A DNA stretch of 64,000 bases from Rathayibacter sp. VKM Ac-2856. GTDB lineage: Bacteria > Actinomycetota > Actinomycetes > Actinomycetales > Microbacteriaceae. Positions 59,505 through 64,000 of the stretch are shown here, piece by piece; position 1 is the stretch's first letter; each line of letters begins with the position of its first letter. A program made the position numbers and the translations under genes. The stretch is taken from NCBI RefSeq assembly GCF_013205055.1, contig NZ_JABMLF010000001.1:744001-808000 (forward strand), read 5' to 3'. Below the pieces are notes generated by a model, which ran no database searches, was not told the origin of the DNA, and worked only from the letters and a program-made list of their open reading frames with translations.

Positions 59505-60982
59505 GCGCCGCGCTCCCGTCGTCCCGGGCGGTCCCCCGGGTCCTCAGCATCGCCGGCACCGATCCGACCGGCGGCGCCGGCATCCAGGCCGACCTCAAGT
59601 CGATCGGCGCCCTCGGCGGCTACGGGATGGCCGTCGTCACGGCGCTCGTCGCGCAGAACACCCGCGGCGTCCGCTCGATCAACCTGCCGCCGGCCGCGTT
59701 CCTCCGCGAGCAGCTCGACGCGGTGAGCGACGACGTCGTCATCGACGCCGTGAAGATCGGGATGATCGCGAACGCGGAGCTGGGTGCCGTGATCGCCGCA
59801 TGGCTCGACGACGTCCGCCCGCCGCTGGTCGTCGTCGATCCGGTGATGATCGCCACCAGCGGTCACCGCCTGCTCGACACCGAGGCGGAGGAGGCGGTCC
59901 GCGCCCTCGTCCGCCGCGCGGACCTGGTCACGCCCAACCTGCCCGAGCTGGCCGTGCTGGCCGGCACCGAGCCCGCCGAGGACTGGGAGTCGGCGCTCGC
60001 GCAGGCCGCGGACCTCGCCCGCGCCCTCGGCACCGCCGTGCTGGTCAAGGGCGGCCACCTTGCCGGCCCCTCGGCGCCGGACGCCGTCGTCACCCCCGCG
60101 GGCGAGATCCGCGAGGTGCCGGGCGAGCGCGTCGAGACGACCAGCACCCACGGCACCGGCTGCTCGCTCTCCTCCGCGATGGCGACCCTCCTGGCGGGCC
60201 GCGGGACGACCCCCGACACCCTCGGCCACGCTCTCGCCGAGGCGAAGGACTGGCTGAACGGCGCCCTCCGTGCGGCCGATGCGCTCCGGGTCGGCGAGGG
60301 CAGCGGCCCGATCGACCACTTCCACCGCCTCCGCGCACCCGCCTTCTGCGAGCGGATGTGGAGCGAGACTCAGCCGCTGCGCGCCGAGATCGACGCACTG
60401 CCGTTCGTCACGGCGCTCGGCGACGGCTCGCTCGCCCGCGAGGACTTCGAGTGGTACCTCGAGCAGGACGCGCTCTACCTCACCGAGTACGCCCGGGTCC
60501 TCGCGGTCGCGGCGCAGCGCGCGCCGAGCACGGCCGAGCAGGTCTTCTGGGCGGAGTCGTCGGCATCGGCCCTCGCGGCGGAGGCCCAGCTGCACCGCGA
60601 CCGCCTGGGCGAGCGCACGGCGACGGCCTCCTCCGTCACCCGCGGCTACGTCGACCACCTGCTCGCGGTGGGCGCGCGCGGCGGCTACGGCGAGATCGTC
60701 GCCGCGCTGCTGCCGTGCTTCTGGCTCTACGCCGACATCGGCGAGCGGCTGGCCGCGGCGAACCGGCCCGGCCATCCGTACGCCGACTGGCTGGTGACCT
60801 ACGCCGATCCGGCGTTCGCGGTGGCGACGGAGCGGGCCGTCGCCCTCACCGAGGCGGCCGCGGCCCGGGCCACCGACGCGGAACGCGCCGCCATGGGCGA
60901 CGCGTTCCTGCGCTCGAGCGTCTTCGAGCGCGACTTCTTCGCGGCTCCGCTCAGCCGATCGCCTCGCGGAGGACGTGCATGA
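59501..60982 (+). CDS. thiD: Bifunctional hydroxymethylpyrimidine (phosphate) kinase and TenA-like aminohydrolase
   Basis: A 493-residue fusion. Residues 1-265 are ThiD: SIAGTDPTGGAGIQADLKS, VVDPVMIATSGHRLL and the anion hole STHGTGCSLSSAMAT. Residues about 280-493 are a TenA domain with FVTALGDGSLAREDFEWYL, YLTEYARVLAV, and the nucleophile region ALLPCFWLYADIG, whose Cys matches the catalytic Cys of TenA. The fusion phosphorylates HMP and can salvage aminopyrimidines from degraded thiamine. The ATG at 59501 overlaps thiE. The last 32 bp overlap the convergent helicase gene. Confidence 0.95.
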   Translation: MSAALPSSRAVPRVLSIAGTDPTGGAGIQADLKSIGALGGYGMAVVTALVAQNTRGVRSINLPPAAFLREQLDAVSDDVVIDAVKIGMIANAELGAVIAAWLDDVRPPLVVVDPVMIATSGHRLLDTEAEEAVRALVRRADLVTPNLPELAVLAGTEPAEDWESALAQAADLARALGTAVLVKGGHLAGPSAPDAVVTPAGEIREVPGERVETTSTHGTGCSLSSAMATLLAGRGTTPDTLGHALAEAKDWLNGALRAADALRVGEGSGPIDHFHRLRAPAFCERMWSETQPLRAEIDALPFVTALGDGSLAREDFEWYLEQDALYLTEYARVLAVAAQRAPSTAEQVFWAESSASALAAEAQLHRDRLGERTATASSVTRGYVDHLLAVGARGGYGEIVAALLPCFWLYADIGERLAAANRPGHPYADWLVTYADPAFAVATERAVALTEAAAARATDAERAAMGDAFLRSSVFERDFFAAPLSRSPRGGRA

Positions 60983-63104
60983 GCGCGTCCAGCTGAACCG
61001 TGTCGGCCGAGGCCGCCTCGGCGTCCGCGCCGTCGAGCGCGCGGGCGGCGAGGCCGGCCTTCGCGTCGATCAGCTCGGCGATCTTGGCGTCGATCGTGTG
61101 CGCCGCGATGATGCGCCAGGCCGTGACCGGCTCCTCCTGGCCGATGCGGTGCACGCGGTCGATCGCCTGCGTCTGCTCGGCCGACGTCCAGGACAGCTCG
61201 GCCAGCACGACGTTGGAGGACGCCTGCAGGTTGACGCCGACACCGGCCGCGGTGAGCGAGCAGACCGCGACGGACACGTCCGGGTCCTCGTTGAACGCGT
61301 CGATCTGGGTTTGGCGGAAGGTCGCGCTCTGGTCGCCGCGGATGGAGACGGAGGTGAGCTCGCGCTTCTCGAACGTCTCCTCGGCCTGGTCCATCACGTC
61401 GATGTGCTTCGCGAAGAAGACCACCTTGCCGACCGAGCGCGCCAGCTGCGAGGCGTAGTCGGCCGCGAGGGCCGCCTTGGCCTGGCCGATCCGGCGCACC
61501 ATCGTGAAGACGTTCTCGCCGGTCTTGGCCGACTTCGACTCCTCGAGCTCGCTCTGCGCGACGATGCGGACGAACCGCTCGCGCTCGTCGTCGTCGAGCT
61601 CGTGCGTGATCGACGCCGTGACGGCCTTGTAGCGCTGCAGCATCCGGGCGCCGAGCTCGCGCTCCGCCTTCTGGATCGAGCGGCCGAGGTCGTCGTCCAG
61701 CTCGACCGGCAGGTCGACGATGCGCTTGGAGGGCAGGTCGGCGGCGACGTCGATCTTCTTCCGCCGGACGATGCCGAGGTCGATGACCGCCTCGCGCGCC
61801 TCCGGGTAGAAGCCGGTGTCGGCCGGGGTGAGACCCGTGTCCTCGAGCAGGCTCATCAGCTCGGGCCCGGGCTTGGTCTCGTCGATCCAGCCGAGGAAGC
61901 GCCAGATCGCGCGGAAGTCGTCGACGTCGTTGATCAGCGGTGTTCCCGTCAGCGCGATCATCAGCGGATCGTGGCCGGGAGTCGTCTCGCGGATCTTCGA
62001 CGCCAGCGCCAGCACGCTCTGCGAGCGCTGCGAGCGGAGGTTCTTGATGAAGTGCGCCTCGTCGACGACCATGCCGCGGAAGCCGAGGCTGCCGAGCCAG
62101 CCGATGTGGCGGTCGAGGATGTCGTAGTTGACGATCACGACGTCGGCGAACGCGTCGAGCGTCCTGCCGTCGCCGTGGATGACGGTGGCCCGGCGCTGCG
62201 GAGTCCAGCGCTCGACCTCGCGCGCCCAGTTCATCTTGACGACGTTGGGGACGACGGCGAGCAGCGGGTACGAGCCCGTGACGGACGCGGCGAGCAGGCT
62301 CTGCGCCGTCTTGCCGAGACCCGGCTCGTCGGCGAGCAGGAAGCTGCGGTGCCCCTCGCGCGCGCTCTCGATGAACCGAGCCTGGTGCGGCATCAGGTCG
62401 CGACCGCGCGGAGTGACCCGGTCGATCTTCGGCGGCTCGGGCAGCTCCATGCTGGCGGCGCGGCCGCCGGCACCGTACTCGAACGCCTTGAACAGCGGGC
62501 CGAGCAGCTCCCAGTCGTCGAGGCGACGGCGGGCCGGCGCGGGGGCGGCGGCGATCGAGAAGTCGGGCGGCAGGAACGGGTTGGCGAGCTGGCGCGCTCG
62601 CACCGACGGCGGCACGACCTGGTTGACCGGCACCTCGGGCTTGGGCTCCGGCTCGGTCACGATCAGCAGCTCGTCCGGGCTCAGCTCGGCGCCGGCCTCC
62701 AGCAGCCAGTCGCGGCGCAGCTTCTGCGCGGCGGCGGTGACGCCCGCCTCGGACTCGAGGAGGGCGATCAGGCTGGTGTCGCGCGCCGCGGTCTTCGCGA
62801 GGATCGTCGCGATGCCGTCGAGGCGCTTCATCTCCTCCGCGCGCTGCGCGTCGCTGAGCTCCGTGTCGACCTTGACCCGCTTGCGCTCCTCGCGCATCAG
62901 CAGGGCGATGACGAGGAACTTCGTCCGGTTCGTGGGCCCGACCTTGCCGGTCTGGGCCTTGGCCTCCACCTCGCGCACGCGGCGGGCGAGGATGGGGATG
63001 ATCCCGGAGTTGTCGACACCGCGCGAGCGCGAGCGCGGGCGGGTGCCCGCCGAGCTCGTCTGACGACGCGACTGACCGGACTGACGCTGGCCGCTGCGAG
63101 CCAT
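60951..63104 (-). CDS. SNF2 family DEAD/DEAH-box helicase
   Basis: A 717-residue Swi2/Snf2 ATPase, DNA translocase rather than strand-separating helicase. After a basic Arg/Ser/Gln-rich N-terminus (1-35) and a helical region come the motor lobes: LLADEPGLGKTAQSLL (Walker A, near 275), VVDEAHFIKN (DEAH), ALTGTPLINDVDDF, and in the second lobe VCSLTAAGVGVNLQA and AIDRVHRIGQEEPV. No nuclease or methylase gene is adjacent, so it is not obviously part of a defence system. ATG at 63104 has GAGGAGGAG upstream. Convergent overlap of 32 bp with thiD-tenA. Confidence 0.9.
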   Translation of the reverse strand: MARSGQRQSGQSRRQTSSAGTRPRSRSRGVDNSGIIPILARRVREVEAKAQTGKVGPTNRTKFLVIALLMREERKRVKVDTELSDAQRAEEMKRLDGIATILAKTAARDTSLIALLESEAGVTAAAQKLRRDWLLEAGAELSPDELLIVTEPEPKPEVPVNQVVPPSVRARQLANPFLPPDFSIAAAPAPARRRLDDWELLGPLFKAFEYGAGGRAASMELPEPPKIDRVTPRGRDLMPHQARFIESAREGHRSFLLADEPGLGKTAQSLLAASVTGSYPLLAVVPNVVKMNWAREVERWTPQRRATVIHGDGRTLDAFADVVIVNYDILDRHIGWLGSLGFRGMVVDEAHFIKNLRSQRSQSVLALASKIRETTPGHDPLMIALTGTPLINDVDDFRAIWRFLGWIDETKPGPELMSLLEDTGLTPADTGFYPEAREAVIDLGIVRRKKIDVAADLPSKRIVDLPVELDDDLGRSIQKAERELGARMLQRYKAVTASITHELDDDERERFVRIVAQSELEESKSAKTGENVFTMVRRIGQAKAALAADYASQLARSVGKVVFFAKHIDVMDQAEETFEKRELTSVSIRGDQSATFRQTQIDAFNEDPDVSVAVCSLTAAGVGVNLQASSNVVLAELSWTSAEQTQAIDRVHRIGQEEPVTAWRIIAAHTIDAKIAELIDAKAGLAARALDGADAEAASADTVQLDALMHVLREAIG

Positions 63105-63374
63105 GCTCCTCCTCGACGTGGACGGGGGCGGAGGAGGGGTTCCCGCGCTCCACCGTCGCATTGCACTGTGCTGGTTCGTCACCGTGCTGGTGTTGCACTT
63201 GCACTGGCCGCGTCGCGTCGGAGACGAGACGGGCACCGATGCACCCGGTGGCCGTCGGGAGCTCCGAGCAACGGGTCTGAGACCCGGTCGCAGCATCCCC
63301 GGCGTGCAGGTGCGCGACGAGTCTACTCCTCAGGGACCCTCAGGTGGCACGCGGCGCGTCCGGCGCCGCGGACG

Positions 63375-63746
63375 TCACTCCGGAACGCGCACGCGGATGA
63401 TCAGGCCCGCCGCGACGACGACGCCGACGGCCGCGAGGTGCAGGGAGGACCAGACGGCGTCCGGGAAAGAGAACGGCAGCACCGGGTTCCACAGCACGAC
63501 GATCGGCGCGAGCCCGATCAGCCAGTAGTACGCCTTCGCCTGGATCGCGAACCAGCCGATGACGGCCGCGAGGATCGCCACCGGGTACCGCACGAAGTCG
63601 TACGCGTCGCCGCCCACCAGCGCGAGGCCCGCGAGCAGGATGATCGCCGTCAGGATCCCGGGCGCCAGCGCCATCCGCGCGCTCGAGCGGGACGGGTAGC
63701 GGTCGGCGGTGCCGCCGCGGGGCGGTCCGGACTTCTTGGCGTTCAC
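63375..63746 (-). CDS. Small membrane protein of unknown function
   Basis: A 123-residue protein: a basic, polar N-terminus of about 30 residues followed by four hydrophobic segments, with GGDAYDFVRYPVAILAAVIG and AKAYYWLIGLAPIVVLWNP in between, resembling actinobacterial proteins I remember as DUF6804. TACGAT (63753-63758) lies exactly 6 nt before the GTG at 63746, so I chose this start over ATG codons far upstream, which would overlap the csoR promoter. The gap 63105-63374 before the helicase has no gene; it carries three TTGCAC hexamers (63161, 63193, 63199) of unknown meaning. Confidence 0.75.
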   Translation of the reverse strand: MNAKKSGPPRGGTADRYPSRSSARMALAPGILTAIILLAGLALVGGDAYDFVRYPVAILAAVIGWFAIQAKAYYWLIGLAPIVVLWNPVLPFSFPDAVWSSLHLAAVGVVVAAGLIIRVRVPE

Positions 63747-63801
63747 CCGTCGATCGTACGCGGCGCACCCGACGGAGACGTCCGACCCGACCTCGAGGCG
63801 C

Positions 63802-63818
63802 ATACCCCCGCCGGGTAT
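63802..63818 (+). promoter_or_regulatory. CsoR-type operator upstream of csoR-like gene
   Basis: ATACCC (63802-63807) and GGGTAT (63813-63818) are perfect inverted arms around CCGCC. CsoR/RicR-type repressors bind GC-tract palindromes bounded by ATAC and GTAT (family knowledge). The site covers the -35 region of the -10 TAAGCT (63832-63837), which is 6 nt before the GTG start, so bound repressor would block transcription of its own gene. Confidence 0.7.
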
Positions 63819-63843
63819 CCGAGCTCCGACGTAAGCTGGAGGG

Positions 63844-64000
63844 GTGATCGAGGATCTGAAGAAGCGCTCCCTGCACCGCGCCCGCATCCTGGCGGGCCAG
63901 ATGCGCGGCCTCGAGAAGGCCATCGAGAACGAGGACTACTGCGTCGACATCGTCACGCAGTCGCTCGCCATCCAGAAGTCGCTCGGCTCGCTCAACAAGC
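63844..64000 (+). CDS. CsoR/RcnR-type metal-sensing repressor (partial, cut by right edge)
   Basis: The first 52 residues of a DUF156 repressor. LKKRSLHRARILAGQMRGLEKAI contains the RxxGQxxGL DNA-binding helix, and EDYCVDIVTQSLAIQKSL has the first metal-ligand Cys of the copper-sensing pattern; the His and second Cys would be beyond the window. With the ATAC-GTAT palindrome upstream, copper (or another sensing role of the family, such as persulfide) is likely. The GTG at 63844 is 6 nt after TAAGCT, hence probably leaderless. Confidence 0.88.
   Translation, partial: MIEDLKKRSLHRARILAGQMRGLEKAIENEDYCVDIVTQSLAIQKSLGSLNK

Noticed and set aside
60951-63104. The SNF2 helicase as part of an anti-phage system.
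   Set aside because: No nuclease, methylase or other defence gene lies beside it; neighbours are a thiamine gene and a small membrane protein.

Overview
The window is a stretch of ordinary chromosome from a very GC-rich actinobacterium, probably of the family Microbacteriaceae (the Rathayibacter, Clavibacter and Curtobacterium neighbourhood). That placement is inferred from base composition, codon use with almost only G or C in third positions, coenzyme F420 genes, the leuCD-murA-plsC-gpsA-ddl order, and an intergenic repeat of a type I remember from that family; none of this was checked by search. I see no insertion sequence, prophage, CRISPR array or rRNA. Genes are densely packed on both strands, with many 4-base stop/start overlaps.

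Layout. 1-8.9 kb: cytochrome bd oxidase subunit I (cut by the left edge), a TetR regulator with a DedA membrane protein, a complete osmoprotectant ABC importer (four genes, minus strand) with a second TetR gene behind it, an SRAP DNA-protein crosslink protein and an App1-type phosphatase. 8.9-9.7 kb: non-coding repeat array A. 9.7-18.1 kb: YceI, an MFS exporter, a class A penicillin-binding protein with a PASTA domain, a DNA/RNA nuclease, an aminodeoxychorismate-lyase-like enzyme, the F420 genes cofE and cofC, and coaD. 18.2-30.5 kb: recG; a moxR-DUF58-transglutaminase operon; rsmD, thiL and a DUF3515 lipoprotein; then plsC-gpsA-ddl-gntR. 30.7-31.3 kb: repeat array B. 31.3-34.9 kb: leuC-leuD-murA behind a leucine-rich leader peptide. 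34.9-41.7 kb: a TPR-like membrane protein, terC with a PP2C phosphatase, tRNA-Glu(CTC), a metallo-hydrolase, a secreted trypsin-like protease, a Nudix enzyme and an M20 peptidase. 42-53.7 kb: a cyclic-nucleotide-type phosphodiesterase, a Stealth sugar-phosphate transferase, a CYTH-CHAD protein, oligopeptidase B, maltokinase, a lipoprotein, an FAD/Rieske oxidoreductase and CorA. 53.8-64 kb: sbcDC, a TPP-riboswitch-controlled thiamine salvage operon (thiM, thiE, thiD-tenA fusion), a SNF2 helicase, a small membrane protein and a CsoR-type repressor running off the right edge.

Three things stand out. (1) Two intergenic arrays of six units each (periods about 92 and 102 bp) share a core in which four copies of a 10-bp site, CGGCWCGYGG, are laid out forward, forward, reverse, reverse with fixed 19-22-19 spacing; both lie immediately downstream of a minus-strand gene (yceI, murA). 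(2) A 16-codon leader peptide with four consecutive leucine codons and an 11-bp hairpin precedes leuC. (3) At least twenty genes carry a -10-like hexamer 6-7 nt before the start codon, the signature of leaderless mRNA; I used this to settle several start codons. Short tandem duplications at gene ends (15, 17, 24 and 28 bp) are also frequent.
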